Shown here: positions 43,641-53,169 of the stretch, piece after piece
Numbering within the stretch: position 1 is the first letter of the stretch
Layout of the letters: each line of letters opens with the position of its first letter
Source of the DNA: Brevibacillus panacihumi
GTDB lineage: Bacteria; Bacillota; Bacilli; Brevibacillales; Brevibacillaceae
Direction of reading: 5' to 3'
Assembly: GCF_003710985.1 (NCBI RefSeq)
Contig: NZ_RHHT01000011.1
Span: forward strand, 1 to 64,000
Length of the DNA stretch: 64,000 nt
The notes under the pieces: generated by a model
Databases searched by the model: none
Seen by the model: only the letters and a program-made list of their open reading frames with translations
What the model was told of the DNA's origin: nothing
Program-made: the position numbers and the translations under genes

Positions 43641-44626
43641 TGCGTAACCCCCCCGATAAACAGACGCCGCTCTTGGTCGTCGAGAAGCTCAAAAAATATT
43701 ATCCCATCAAAAAAGGGATCATCTCCCGCACCGTCGGCCACGTGAAAGCGGTGGACGGAATCGACTTTCAGATCTATCCCGGGGAGACCCTGTCGCTGGT
43801 AGGCGAGTCTGGCTGCGGGAAATCGACGACGGGACGAGCCATCGTACAGCTCGAACCTCCCACAGAAGGCAGAGTGATCTTTGCGGGCCGGGACATGGCT
43901 TCGCTGCAAGGAGCAGAATTGCGAAAGGCACGCACGGATCTGCAAATCATTTTCCAGGACCCGTATTCATCGCTCAATCCCAGAAAACGCATCGGCGATC
44001 TGCTGGCGGAGCCGCTATTGGCCCATAAGCTGGTACCGAAAAGCGAGGTTTCCCAAAAGGTAGACGAAATTCTCGAGATCGTCGGACTGACCAAGTACCA
44101 TAAAAGCCGCTATCCGCATGAATTCTCCGGAGGACAAAGACAGCGGATCGGCATTGCCAGGGCGCTTATTCTGCAACCCAAGCTGATTGTTTGTGATGAA
44201 CCCGTATCGGCGCTGGACGTCTCGATTCAGGCGCAGGTGTTGAATCTGCTGAAGGATTTGCAGAAGGAATTTCAGCTCACGTATTTGTTCATCGCGCATG
44301 GCCTGGGTGCCGTCAAGTACATCAGCGACCGGATCGCCATCATGTACCTGGGAAAAATCGTGGAGCTGGCCCGAACGCAGGAGATTTTCAAATCCCCCAG
44401 ACACCCGTATACGCAAGCTCTGCTGGACGCCTATCCCATCCCTAATCCGCATCTGCGCAATCGGGAGCGGATCGTTATGGAGGGGGACGTCCCCAATCCT
44501 GCCAATCCACCGAAAGGATGCCGATTCCATACTCGATGCCCCCTTGCCAAAGAGATTTGCCGGGAGCAGGCGCCTGATCTGACCAAAACCGCTCACGCCG
44601 TAGCGTGTCATTTTCCACTTGTCTAA
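43640..44626 (+). CDS. Oligopeptide/dipeptide ABC transporter ATP-binding protein (OppF/DppF type)
   Basis: Second ATPase of the importer, 328 residues. Walker A GESGCGKSTTG, signature FSGGQRQRIGIARAL, Walker B LIVCDEPVSALD and C-terminal cysteine region KGCRFHTRCPLAKEIC. The H-loop reads FIAHGLGAV, with Gly where Asp usually follows the histidine; the histidine itself is kept, so activity is expected. It forms the heterodimeric motor with the upstream ATPase. Coupled by a one-base overlap. Confidence 0.93.
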   Translation: MRNPPDKQTPLLVVEKLKKYYPIKKGIISRTVGHVKAVDGIDFQIYPGETLSLVGESGCGKSTTGRAIVQLEPPTEGRVIFAGRDMASLQGAELRKARTDLQIIFQDPYSSLNPRKRIGDLLAEPLLAHKLVPKSEVSQKVDEILEIVGLTKYHKSRYPHEFSGGQRQRIGIARALILQPKLIVCDEPVSALDVSIQAQVLNLLKDLQKEFQLTYLFIAHGLGAVKYISDRIAIMYLGKIVELARTQEIFKSPRHPYTQALLDAYPIPNPHLRNRERIVMEGDVPNPANPPKGCRFHTRCPLAKEICREQAPDLTKTAHAVACHFPLV

Positions 44627-44650
44627 TCAACGAAGGAGGGACGATTATTC

Positions 44651-45601
44651 GTGTTTCCATATATCGTACGGCGCTTGCTCATCGCCATCCCGGTGCTATT
44701 CGGAGTAACCGTGTTCAGTTTCTTTATCGTCAATCTGGCACCGGGCAACCCTGTGGAAATGTTTATCAGTCCGGATGCGACGCAGGCGGACATCGAGTTG
44801 AAAAAAGAAGCATTGGGACTGAATGATCCGATCTACGTCCAGTATTGGCGGTGGCTGCAAAACCTGCTGCAGGGAGATTTCGGCTATTCCTTCTCGACCT
44901 ACGCTCCCGTAGGGGAGATGGTGGCTTCACGGGTCTTGCCGACGCTTTTGCTGATGGGTTCAGCTTTGCTGCTGGCATACATCTTCGCCATTCCAATCGG
45001 CGTGATCAGCGCGACTCGGCAATACTCGTGGATTGATTATTTGACCACCGGCTTTTCCTTTATGGGCATCTCCATCCCGAACTTCTTTCTGGGGCTCGGT
45101 CTCATCTATCTGTTTGCGGTCCAGTGGCAAATCCTCCCGTCAGGCGGCATGAACACACTTGGAGGAGACGGAGGCTTTGGCGATACGATCATGCATTTGC
45201 TCCTGCCGGCATTTGTCCTGGCTACGGGGATCGCAGGGAGCATGGTTCGGTATGTGCGTTCCAGCATGCTGGAGATTTTGGGACAAGATTATCTGCGTAC
45301 CGCCCGTTCCAAGGGTTTGCGGGAATTTCTCGTCGTCAACAAGCACGCCTTTCGCAATGCGCTGATTCCGATCATTACGGTCGTTGGCATGGACATCCCG
45401 CTGCTGATCGGCGGGGCAGTCGTGACTGAACAGATCTTTCAGTGGCCGGGATTGGGACAACTCACGATTCAATCCATCCTCTCACGCGATTATCCGACTT
45501 TAATGGCAATCAATTTTATCGCGGCGATCACAGTCCTGTTGTCCAATCTTCTCGCCGATATACTCTATTCGGTTGCAGACCCGCGGATTAAATACAATTA
45601 A
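44651..45601 (+). CDS. Peptide ABC transporter permease (DppB/OppB type)
   Basis: A 316-residue inner-membrane permease with six predicted helices. The N-terminal helix (RRLLIAIPVLFGVTVFSFF) carries the OppB leader, and the C-terminal half has the EAA-type coupling loop, YLRTARSKGLREFLVVNKH. GGAEEQ-like GGAVVTEQIFQWPGLGQL is a family hallmark. GTG start after GGAGGG. Pairs with the following permease to form the channel. Confidence 0.93.
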   Translation: MFPYIVRRLLIAIPVLFGVTVFSFFIVNLAPGNPVEMFISPDATQADIELKKEALGLNDPIYVQYWRWLQNLLQGDFGYSFSTYAPVGEMVASRVLPTLLLMGSALLLAYIFAIPIGVISATRQYSWIDYLTTGFSFMGISIPNFFLGLGLIYLFAVQWQILPSGGMNTLGGDGGFGDTIMHLLLPAFVLATGIAGSMVRYVRSSMLEILGQDYLRTARSKGLREFLVVNKHAFRNALIPIITVVGMDIPLLIGGAVVTEQIFQWPGLGQLTIQSILSRDYPTLMAINFIAAITVLLSNLLADILYSVADPRIKYN

Positions 45602-45622
45602 GGCATAAAAGGGGGGAAGCAG

Positions 45623-46540
45623 ATGTCGCTTGCCAATCTGAAAACGGAACAGGAGCCGGTCCTTCAGCACCCGCCGGATTTGGGTCTGGGTGAAGAAGAA
45701 AGCTACTTGAAGATGATTACGAAGCGTTTTTTCAAACACAGGCTTGCGGTTGTAGGGCTGGTGATCTTCATCGTCATTACGCTGATGGCGATCCTGGCAC
45801 CGTGGATTTCGCCCAGGGATCCGTATGAAATCACAGGAGACTTCGCTGCGGAACCGTCTGCCGAGTATTGGCTGGGGACGGACCAGGTGGGGCGTGACAT
45901 CGCGAGCCGTTTGATCTATGCGTCGCGTGTCTCTTTGGCTGTCGGGATTGGCGCCGTCGCGATCTACGTCGTCATCGGAACGGTTCTCGGGGCGATTGCC
46001 GGCTATTTCGGCAAATGGGTAGACATGTGCATCATGCGATTGACCGATGTTTTCATGTCCTTTCCCTACTTGATGGTCATTCTGGTGCTGGTGAGCATCA
46101 TGGGCCCGAGTCTGTACAATATCATCATCGTGCTGGGATTGCTCGGCTGGCCCGGGATCGCCCGGATCGTGCGCGGCAGCGTCTTGTCGATCAAGGAGAT
46201 GGATTACGTCAAGGCAGGGATTACACTGGGGTATTCGACGCCCAAAATCGTCTTCCAGCACATCCTCCCGAACTGCCTGGCTCCCATCCTCGTCAACGCC
46301 ACCTTTGGCATCGCCTCTGCGATCATCATGGAAGCATCGCTGAGCTTTCTCGGGATGGGTGTCCAGCCTCCGACAGCGAGCTGGGGCAATATGCTGACGG
46401 AAGCTCAATCGCTTACGGTGCTGTCGACACAGCTTTGGCTCTGGATTCCACCGGGGTTGATGATTTTGCTCGCCGTTCTCTCGATTAATTTCATGGGAGA
46501 CGGTCTGCGGGATGCGATGGACCCGAAAAGCCTGAAGTAA
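45623..46540 (+). CDS. Peptide ABC transporter permease (DppC/OppC type)
   Basis: A 305-residue permease. A cytoplasmic N-terminus of about 40 residues is followed by six helices. Family motifs: APWISPRDPYEI after helix 1, WLGTDQVGRDIASRLIYASRVSL, and the EAA loop MDYVKAGITLGYSTPKIVFQHILPN. The C-terminus ends INFMGDGLRDAMDP, the classical OppC ending. GGGGG ribosome site. Partner of the preceding permease. Confidence 0.93.
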   Translation: MSLANLKTEQEPVLQHPPDLGLGEEESYLKMITKRFFKHRLAVVGLVIFIVITLMAILAPWISPRDPYEITGDFAAEPSAEYWLGTDQVGRDIASRLIYASRVSLAVGIGAVAIYVVIGTVLGAIAGYFGKWVDMCIMRLTDVFMSFPYLMVILVLVSIMGPSLYNIIIVLGLLGWPGIARIVRGSVLSIKEMDYVKAGITLGYSTPKIVFQHILPNCLAPILVNATFGIASAIIMEASLSFLGMGVQPPTASWGNMLTEAQSLTVLSTQLWLWIPPGLMILLAVLSINFMGDGLRDAMDPKSLK

Positions 46541-46586
46541 TGAGTGATGGCAACACGTTTTTTATTACGATAGATGTGGGGGGAAA

Positions 46587-48254
46587 ATGATGAAAATCGT
46601 CAAGAAAGCAGCAAGCATTTTGGCTATTTCTTCACTTTTCACACTGGCCGCGTGCGGTGGTGGAGGCGGGAGTTCGGCTCCGGTCCAAGGAAACGGGACT
46701 GCGGGTGGCACAGCTCAGGCGCCCGCCGGTGCCACAAGTGCGGCAGGCGGCTCCATGTTCCTTGGGATGACCAATCCGCCGATCTTGTTTAATACGATCA
46801 ACAGTGTGGACGTCGCTTCACAGTTCACGGAGAAGTTCATGTTCGACTCCTTCCTGGAAATGGAGGGGCCACTGAAATTCGTGCCCAAATTGGCCGATTC
46901 GTTTGAGACGACAGACAACCAGACCTATACGATCAAAATCAACAAGGACGCCAAATGGACGGACGGAACGCCTGTCACGGCTCACGATGCCGCATTCACC
47001 TTCAACCTCATCGCCAATCCCAAAACAGAGACGAGTGTAGGCAGCTATTTGTCCATGCTGGATGGACTTGAGGAAAACGGGAAGCTCAAAGCGGGAGAAA
47101 GCAGCATCCCATCCGTCAAGGTCATCGACGACAAAACGCTGGAATTCAAAACCAAAGCTCCGGTTGATCCCAATATGTTAAAAGAACAGCTGGGCTGCAA
47201 GCTGATGATATTGCCGAAGCATGTGCTGGAAAAAGTAGATCCTGCGAGCCTGTCGCAGGACCCCTTCATGCAAAATCCAACCGTTACCAATGGACCGTTC
47301 AAATTTGTCAAATACCAGAAGGACCAGTATGTAGAGCTGGAAGCCAACCCGGACTACTACCGCGGCAAGCCGGAGCTGGAGAAAATGTTCATTAAAATCA
47401 TGCCGTCTGCGAATATGGTCGCCCAATTGCAAACAGGAGAAGTCCACATGAACGTAGGCGGGGGCATCGGAAAGATTCCGCCGCAGGATTACGACACGGT
47501 CAAAGGCATGGACCATCTTGTCGCCAAGGACGAGCCTACGATTGGATTCCAAACCATGATGTTCAACACGAAGAAACTCGATCCGAAGGTGCGTCAGGCA
47601 CTCGCGTACGCCGTTGACCGCCAACAGCTGGTAGACAAGCTGCTGAAAGGCTATGGGGAAGTGATAGACGGTCCCTATTCATCGGTTAACCCTTATCTCG
47701 ATAAAGATTTGAAGAAATATACATTTGATACCGCCAAGGCCAAACAATTGCTGCAAGAAGCAGGGTGGGACTTCAATCGGGAGCTGCAGTTCATGGTTCC
47801 GACCGGCAACAAGGTTCGCGAGCAGTCCGCTGACATCATCACCCAAAACCTGATCGCCTCAGGTTTCAACGTAAAAGTCACGAAATACGATTTCCCAACG
47901 GTGCTCGCGAAAGCCAAGGCCGGAGATTTTGAAGTCGTACTGATGGGACTCACCCTGACGCTGGATCCTGAGGTCTCGTCCCTTTATGGCATAGGCGGCA
48001 CCTACAACTTTATGCAATACGACAACCCCAAATCGGAAGAGCTGTTGAAAAAAGGCAAGGCGGAAGCCAATTCCGATGTTCGCAAAGGAATCTACAGCGA
48101 ATTGCAAAAGCTCTGGAATGAAGATGTACCGCTTATCTCTCTCTACTCGGACAATGACTTCGTGGGGATTTCCAAAAAGGTTGCATACGGCGAGCCCCGT
48201 GTATTCGGTTTCCACCGCGATCTGGAAAAATGGGCCATGACAGGCGTCCAGTAG
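46587..48254 (+). CDS. Peptide-binding lipoprotein of the ABC importer (family 5 solute-binding protein)
   Basis: A 555-residue extracellular binding protein. The signal peptide ends in lipobox LAAC with Cys23 as the lipidated residue, followed by a Gly/Ala/Ser linker (about 24-55). The mature part is a SBP_bac_5 protein: KLADSFETTDNQTYTIKI and AKWTDGTPVTAHDAAFTF mark the start of the fold, and DPKVRQALAYAVDRQQLV the hinge. It captures peptides or acylated amino acids and delivers them to the permeases encoded upstream. Two ATGs (46587, 46590) follow GGGGGGA. Confidence 0.93.
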   Translation: MMKIVKKAASILAISSLFTLAACGGGGGSSAPVQGNGTAGGTAQAPAGATSAAGGSMFLGMTNPPILFNTINSVDVASQFTEKFMFDSFLEMEGPLKFVPKLADSFETTDNQTYTIKINKDAKWTDGTPVTAHDAAFTFNLIANPKTETSVGSYLSMLDGLEENGKLKAGESSIPSVKVIDDKTLEFKTKAPVDPNMLKEQLGCKLMILPKHVLEKVDPASLSQDPFMQNPTVTNGPFKFVKYQKDQYVELEANPDYYRGKPELEKMFIKIMPSANMVAQLQTGEVHMNVGGGIGKIPPQDYDTVKGMDHLVAKDEPTIGFQTMMFNTKKLDPKVRQALAYAVDRQQLVDKLLKGYGEVIDGPYSSVNPYLDKDLKKYTFDTAKAKQLLQEAGWDFNRELQFMVPTGNKVREQSADIITQNLIASGFNVKVTKYDFPTVLAKAKAGDFEVVLMGLTLTLDPEVSSLYGIGGTYNFMQYDNPKSEELLKKGKAEANSDVRKGIYSELQKLWNEDVPLISLYSDNDFVGISKKVAYGEPRVFGFHRDLEKWAMTGVQ

Positions 48255-48278
48255 TCATTCAAAGAGAGGGGGAAAACG

Positions 48279-49460
48279 ATGCTCGCCGCTATGTGTCGCG
48301 AACTGGAGACCTTGTATCCGGAATTGGTGAATATTCGCCGCGATCTGCATATGTACCCGGAGCTGTCCTTCCAGGAGGTGAATACTCCCCAGAAGGTGGC
48401 CGATTACCTGCAAAATCTGGGCTTGGAGGTAAGGACGGGCGTCGGCGGTCGCGGGGTGATCGGGTTGCTTCGAGGAGGAGCGGCTGAAAAAGGGGGCCGT
48501 ACCATTGCCTTGCGCGCCGATTTCGATGCTTTGCCGATCCAGGATGAAAAAGAGGTGCCTTACAAGTCGAGAATTCCTGGCGTCATGCACGCATGCGGCC
48601 ATGACCTGCACACAGCTTCGTTGCTGGGCGCAGCCCATGTGCTAAGCAAGGCAAGGGAAGAGCTACGCGGCAATGTCGTCTTTCTTCACCAGTTCGGCGA
48701 GGAAAAGCCACCCGGCGGAGCAAAAGCCATGATCGAGGATGGTTGTCTGGACGGGGTGGATGTCATCTACGGCGCACATGTCTGGCCGGCCTTGTCGGTG
48801 GGTGAGGTAGCTGTGACAGAAGGATACGCCATGGCAGCGGGGGATTTGTTCGAGATCGAAATCAAGGGGCGCGGCGGCCATGGCGCACAGCCGCATATGA
48901 CCGTCGATCCACTGGTCGTCGGCTGCCAGCTGGTCTTGAACCTGCAGCAAATCGTCAGTCGTCGCGTCAATCCGCTTGAGCCGGCCGTTTTGACGGTGGC
49001 TTCCATCCATAGCGGGCAAGCCTCCAATGTCATTCCGGATATCTGCAAGCTGACCGGGACGATTCGCTGCTTCAGCCCGGACGTACGACAGCTTCTGCAT
49101 GAACAGATTACGAAGATCACAAAAGCGACTTGCGAGGCCGCCGATGCTGCGGGCTCACTGGTGTTCCGCAAAGGCTACGATGCAGTCTGGAACCATCCGG
49201 AACAGGTGAGAAGCGTCGAAGAGGCCGCGATACGAGTCGTCGGGGAGGATAAATTCAAACGGGTAGAGCCAAGCATGACAGGAGAAGACTTTTCTGCCTA
49301 CCTGCAAAAGGTGCCGGGTGCATTCTTTTTCGTGGGGGTAGGAAATCCTGAACAGGATGCCATCTATCCCTTGCACCATCCGCGATTTGACGGAGATGAG
49401 CGAGCGATGCTGATCACCGGAAAACTCTTTCTCCACCTGGTCTGGAAGGAATTGGGGTAA
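48279..49460 (+). CDS. M20-family amidohydrolase (N-acyl-amino-acid/hippurate hydrolase type)
   Basis: A 393-residue metal-dependent amidohydrolase that frees amino acids from N-acyl conjugates. Metal ligands: HACGHDLHTA near residue 105, GEEKPPGGA with the catalytic acid, GAHVWP, and the C-terminal EDFSAYLQKVPG and LHHPRFD. The dimerisation (lid) domain is about 180-290. It lies 24 bases after the binding-protein gene, without a terminator between, as the last gene of the importer operon. That suggests that the imported substrate is an N-acylated amino acid or similar amide, hydrolysed on entry. Confidence 0.92.
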   Translation: MLAAMCRELETLYPELVNIRRDLHMYPELSFQEVNTPQKVADYLQNLGLEVRTGVGGRGVIGLLRGGAAEKGGRTIALRADFDALPIQDEKEVPYKSRIPGVMHACGHDLHTASLLGAAHVLSKAREELRGNVVFLHQFGEEKPPGGAKAMIEDGCLDGVDVIYGAHVWPALSVGEVAVTEGYAMAAGDLFEIEIKGRGGHGAQPHMTVDPLVVGCQLVLNLQQIVSRRVNPLEPAVLTVASIHSGQASNVIPDICKLTGTIRCFSPDVRQLLHEQITKITKATCEAADAAGSLVFRKGYDAVWNHPEQVRSVEEAAIRVVGEDKFKRVEPSMTGEDFSAYLQKVPGAFFFVGVGNPEQDAIYPLHHPRFDGDERAMLITGKLFLHLVWKELG

Positions 49461-49468
49461 ATGAAGAT

Positions 49469-49515
49469 AGGCTGTCACATGAACGGAGATGTTCGTTCGT
49501 GTGACAGCCTTTTCA
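49469..49515 (+). terminator. Terminator of the importer-amidohydrolase operon
   Basis: AGGCTGTCACA pairs with TGTGACAGCCT, with GAACG/CGTTC inside the loop, followed by TTTTC. Confidence 0.9.
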
Positions 49516-49521
49516 TGCAGC

Positions 49522-50232
49522 TTATTCAAAAATTGTCATTTCCTTATTATTGCGATCCAGCACTTCAATCCTCACAATACCACCAAGATGCTGTGACACT
49601 AGATCAGACAATTCTTTCAAGGCCATATGAAACTCATCGCTTCTTGTCTCATCTATCAATTCTATACAAAGGAACGCATTTTTCGTCTGTTCTGTCAGCA
49701 TCGTCCTTTGGGCTTCACGCCAATTCCAGCACCTGCATATGGCACCGGCATCATCTTTATACACAATTTCCCCTTCATATGGCGGCGCATTTTCATCGCT
49801 TCCCAATGGGATAAACGGTTCGGTGCCAGTAGCCAGCGCAAGCCGAATATCGCCTGCAAACGTGTCGATATCTTCTCCGCCGCACGGAAGCCCATATCGC
49901 AAGGAAATGGAATTATAGATGTCTACAAGCGGGTTTATCGTTCCGATGTGATTGCCATTTTTCACTCTTTTTAATAAAGCTTCAATGGAACATCTTGCCC
50001 CTTTTTTTGTCTTGAATTTCTGAAACGCTTCTCGCCAAACGGAAATGACTGGGTTTCTACTGAATTCATCCATACTTAAAAACGTATGCGCTTCTTTTTC
50101 CGCCTCCTGCAGCAGCTTCTCGTAGATCTCAACGTCTCTTTTGGAATTATCAATCCCCTGGCAAATCACGGTGCCTATTTTGGCGTGAGGGAATAACGAC
50201 CAAAAATCATCTTCAATGATAAATCTGGGCAT
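49522..50232 (-). CDS. B3/B4 (tRNA-editing-like) domain protein
   Basis: A 236-residue free-standing B3/B4 domain like that of the phenylalanyl-tRNA synthetase beta chain. Markers are NPVISVWREAFQKFKTKKGARCSIEALLKRV and NPLVDIYNSISLRYGLPCGGEDIDTF, then PPYEGEIVYKDDAGAICRCWNWRE. Such proteins are proposed to hydrolyse mischarged tRNA or free aminoacyl compounds, but the function of the solo form is unproven. AAGGAG precedes the ATG. Lies 28 bases downstream of the LysE gene on the same strand, so probably in one operon with LysE and perhaps PaiB. Confidence 0.85.
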   Translation of the reverse strand: MPRFIIEDDFWSLFPHAKIGTVICQGIDNSKRDVEIYEKLLQEAEKEAHTFLSMDEFSRNPVISVWREAFQKFKTKKGARCSIEALLKRVKNGNHIGTINPLVDIYNSISLRYGLPCGGEDIDTFAGDIRLALATGTEPFIPLGSDENAPPYEGEIVYKDDAGAICRCWNWREAQRTMLTEQTKNAFLCIELIDETRSDEFHMALKELSDLVSQHLGGIVRIEVLDRNNKEMTIFE

Positions 50233-50260
50233 AGCTATCTCTCCTTTTCCTTTGTGTCAC

Positions 50261-50899
50261 TTAGGTTTTCGAGGGGCTCGCAAAGGCGGAGAATACCCCT
50301 AAAATAATATAAAAATAGCCAGTTATCCGATTCATCAGCTTCGAGCTCGCTTTCCTGCCTACGAGTCGCTTTCTCATGCTTGCTGCGAGAACTGCATACA
50401 GACCATCACTAATAAAAGCTAGGATAATAAAGATCGTTCCTAAAAGCAAAAATTGTGACGTGACTGATCCGGCAGCAGGCGATATGAATTGCGGAAAGAA
50501 GGCTAAAAAAAACAGTGCTGTCTTTGGATTCATGATTTCTACGAGCGCTGATTCATAAAAAATCTTACCTAATTTCTCGCGAGGGGCTTCTTGGATATCT
50601 GAAGCCGTTTCAGCAGATTTAGAAAATAAAGTCTTGCACCCCAGATAGATCAGATAAGCAGCGCCCAAGTACTTCACGATCTGAAAGGCTGTAGCAGAAG
50701 TCATCAGAATCGCTGAAACTCCCATCGCTCCAGCTAAAACATGAACAGAACCGCCAAGAGATACACCGAGAACGGATACCAGGCCCGCTTTTTTGCCCTG
50801 ATTTATACTTCTTGCCATGATATAGAACACTGCTGGTCCAGGGATGATTAACAATGTCGCAGCAGCCAAAACAAACAGCCAAATCGTTGAAAGCTCCAT
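50261..50899 (-). CDS. LysE/RhtB-family amino-acid exporter
   Basis: A 212-residue membrane protein with about six hydrophobic segments. PGPAVFYIMARSINQGKKAGLVSVLGVSLGG at about 20-50 is the LysE/RhtB signature. EIMNPKTALFFLAFFPQFISP in the middle is the second conserved block. The family exports amino acids such as lysine, threonine or homoserine lactone; the substrate here is unknown. ATG 50899 sits nine bases after AAGGAG; the upstream TTG at 50908 is ignored. Confidence 0.9.
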   Translation of the reverse strand: MELSTIWLFVLAAATLLIIPGPAVFYIMARSINQGKKAGLVSVLGVSLGGSVHVLAGAMGVSAILMTSATAFQIVKYLGAAYLIYLGCKTLFSKSAETASDIQEAPREKLGKIFYESALVEIMNPKTALFFLAFFPQFISPAAGSVTSQFLLLGTIFIILAFISDGLYAVLAASMRKRLVGRKASSKLMNRITGYFYIILGVFSAFASPSKT

Positions 50900-50967
50900 A
50901 ACGTGCAACTCCTTGTTGTAATTTTGGACATGATGGATTCGAGCTCCTCCTTGTATGGTGATAAAGG

Positions 50968-51585
50968 TTACGCTTTTTGCTGGAGGTTGGCTTTCATCAA
51001 GGAGGCAATTTGCTGTTCGTTTGGGTGTGGAATCTGTTCCAACTGTTTGATTACGAGTTCTTGTCTGTGCAAGGAATGGTTTTGACTAAGCTTTGCCTTC
51101 CCTTCTATCTGATCGATTTTTATTCTGAATCCTTGAATCCCCTTGCTCATGCCAAGGAGAAAATCAGCATCCAACTCCTGCAATTGGTAAGAACTGTCTG
51201 GGGCTTCGTACTTCAATACCAGGTCATGCAAGGTATTCAAGAGCTCCTGTTCATCGTCGATCAGCTCAACCTCTCCGTAGACATGAACCGTCACATAATT
51301 CCACGTTGGCACTGCTTGATGGGTCTCATACCAAGAGGGGGAGATATAGCAATGAGGACCATGGAAAACGGTTAACACCTTCTGGTTTTGAATATCCTTC
51401 CACTGCGGGTTCGAACGGGCAAAATGTCCGTACAAAAAGGTTTTCTCCTGATTTAACAGCAGAGGCAAATGGGTAGCGAAGGGCAAACCGTTATGAATCG
51501 AAAACAGTGTTGCAAAACTGTTTTCCTGTATGACATCGTAGGCAGCAGTTCCTTCCTTCATCGCAAAATGCTCTGGGATATACAT
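50968..51585 (-). CDS. paiB: PaiB-family FMN-binding protein
   Basis: A 205-residue flavin-reductase-like protein of the PaiB family, described in B. subtilis as a negative regulator of sporulation and degradative-enzyme genes. Motifs: MYIPEHF at the start, [22 protein letters not shown], the [12 protein letters not shown] signature, [13 protein letters not shown] and [24 protein letters not shown] with the C-terminal FMN/dimer contacts. ATG 51585 chosen; GAGGAG lies just before it. Divergent from the MocR regulator gene, 121 bases apart. Confidence 0.9.
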   Translation of the reverse strand: MYIPEHFAMKEGTAAYDVIQENSFATLFSIHNGLPFATHLPLLLNQEKTFLYGHFARSNPQWKDIQNQKVLTVFHGPHCYISPSWYETHQAVPTWNYVTVHVYGEVELIDDEQELLNTLHDLVLKYEAPDSSYQLQELDADFLLGMSKGIQGFRIKIDQIEGKAKLSQNHSLHRQELVIKQLEQIPHPNEQQIASLMKANLQQKA

Positions 51586-51653
51586 GTAACATCTCCTCAA
51601 TCCTTATTTTTGATAGGCAACGGATATCCTTACACGGAATGATAGTATCCAAA

Positions 51654-51697
51654 CTGACATGAAAAAAGGTACAATACTGAAAAAAAGAACATGTCAG
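51654..51697. promoter_or_regulatory. Long inverted-repeat operator of the MocR regulator
   Basis: CTGACATG (51654-51661) and CATGTCAG (51690-51697) are perfect inverted copies separated by 28 bases that contain a TACAAT -10 box (51670-51675). The right half lies just before the regulator's ribosome site. The arrangement fits autoregulation by the adjacent MocR protein and possibly control of divergent paiB. Confidence 0.6.
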
Positions 51698-51706
51698 AGG
51701 GATCAA

Positions 51707-53086
51707 ATGATAAATACCATATTTGCTTTGACGGATCGAGCGCCTAAATACAAACAAATCTACGAGCATTTCAAATTATTGATTGAACATGGCGACATTA
51801 AGGCGGAGGAGCCATTGCCCTCCATTCGTCATCTGGCACAATCCCTTCAAGTAAGCCGCAATACCACATTAATGGCTTACGAGCAGCTCGTTGCAGAAGG
51901 CTATATTCGCGGGGAAGGGCGCAAAGGGTATTTTGTAAATGAATTAGAGCCCCTTTACTTTCAAGAGGCTCGCAGTTCTTCTATTCCCAAGCAAACAGAG
52001 CCGATACCATCTGTTCACATTGATTTCCGCGCAGACGCCGTCGATCAATCGCATTTCCCTTTAAAAGCGTGGAGGAGAATCTCGAATCAAGTATTAACGG
52101 CAAAGGACAGCTTTCGATACGGGGATCCTTTTGGCGAATTGTGCCTCCGCGAACAAATCGCAGCCTATATACTTCAGTCTCGCGGGGTGAGAACAGACCC
52201 GCATTCCATTATTATTGGAAGCAGTACCCAACAAATGCTCGTGTACCTCGGTCATGTCCTGAAACATGATTTTTCCAGCATGATTGTGGAGGATCCTGGT
52301 TATGATGGCGCCAGAGAAGCTTTTCAATTGAATGATTTTACACTTGAAACGCTGCCCGTTTATGAGACAGGGGCTGATTTTTCACATCTGGAACAGATGA
52401 AATCTCGAATCATTTATGTGGCGCCATCCCATCACAGTCCGTACGGGGTAAGCATGCCTATTCAACAAAGACATGCGCTGATCCATTGGGCAAACAAGAG
52501 GCAGGGGTACATTATCGAGGACGATTATGACAGTGAGTTTCGCTATACACAACAGCCTTTTCCCGCTCTCGCTTCCATCGATGCAGCGAGAGTGATTTAT
52601 CTCGGAAATTTCTCAAAGTGCTTTCTTCCGGGAATTCGTTTAAGTTATATGGTATTGCCTCAGCCGCTTCTCAACCGTTATAAAAATCAGTTCAAACGGT
52701 TCGAGAGCACCACTTCGCTGCTCAGCCAATTCACCATGGCGAAATTTATGGAAGAAGGGGAATGGAATCGCCATATTAAACGCATGCGGCACGTTTATAA
52801 ACGAAAAATGCAGCACTTGGTTTTGGAGTTAAGGAATCATTTCAAACAAAATATATCTATCATTGGCGAGCAGTCGGGCTTGTACGTACTAGTGAAAGTA
52901 CACTTGGAGCGTTCAGAAGAGTGGCTTATTCAACAAGCTTCCAAACAGGGGGTTAAAGTCTATCCTACTACTCCTTTCTTCATGGAAAACAAAACCGACA
53001 GACCCATGATTAAACTTGGTTTCAGCAATTTATCATGTGATGAAATCCAGCTTGGCGTGAAACTCTTAAAAAAGGCTTGGCTATAG
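51707..53086 (+). CDS. MocR-family regulator (GntR winged helix fused to aminotransferase-like domain)
   Basis: A 459-residue PLP-dependent-type transcription factor. The N-terminal GntR winged helix (about 10-75: [30 protein letters not shown]) is linked to a fold-type-I aminotransferase domain. In that domain [18 protein letters not shown] contains the PLP lysine and [10 protein letters not shown] contributes the PLP aspartate. Members (PdxR, GabR, EhuR) sense PLP or amino-acid adducts. AGAGGGA precedes ATG 51707; the open frame begins 16 codons earlier, inside the operator. Its divergent neighbours, PaiB, LysE and B3/B4, are plausible targets. Confidence 0.93.
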   Translation: MINTIFALTDRAPKYKQIYEHFKLLIEHGDIKAEEPLPSIRHLAQSLQVSRNTTLMAYEQLVAEGYIRGEGRKGYFVNELEPLYFQEARSSSIPKQTEPIPSVHIDFRADAVDQSHFPLKAWRRISNQVLTAKDSFRYGDPFGELCLREQIAAYILQSRGVRTDPHSIIIGSSTQQMLVYLGHVLKHDFSSMIVEDPGYDGAREAFQLNDFTLETLPVYETGADFSHLEQMKSRIIYVAPSHHSPYGVSMPIQQRHALIHWANKRQGYIIEDDYDSEFRYTQQPFPALASIDAARVIYLGNFSKCFLPGIRLSYMVLPQPLLNRYKNQFKRFESTTSLLSQFTMAKFMEEGEWNRHIKRMRHVYKRKMQHLVLELRNHFKQNISIIGEQSGLYVLVKVHLERSEEWLIQQASKQGVKVYPTTPFFMENKTDRPMIKLGFSNLSCDEIQLGVKLLKKAWL

Positions 53087-53169
53087 AATGCCATCACACG
53101 TCAGCCGCATCAGAAGGGCTTCCTGCTGGGAGATCGGACCCTGCTGAACAACTGAGGAGTGGTCTTCTC

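Noticed and set aside
53087-53169. T-box or SAM riboswitch before msrAB
   Set aside because: An AACTGAGGAGTGGT stretch recalls a T-box tail, but the gap is only 83 bases and neither the specifier domain, terminator nor SAM core is present.
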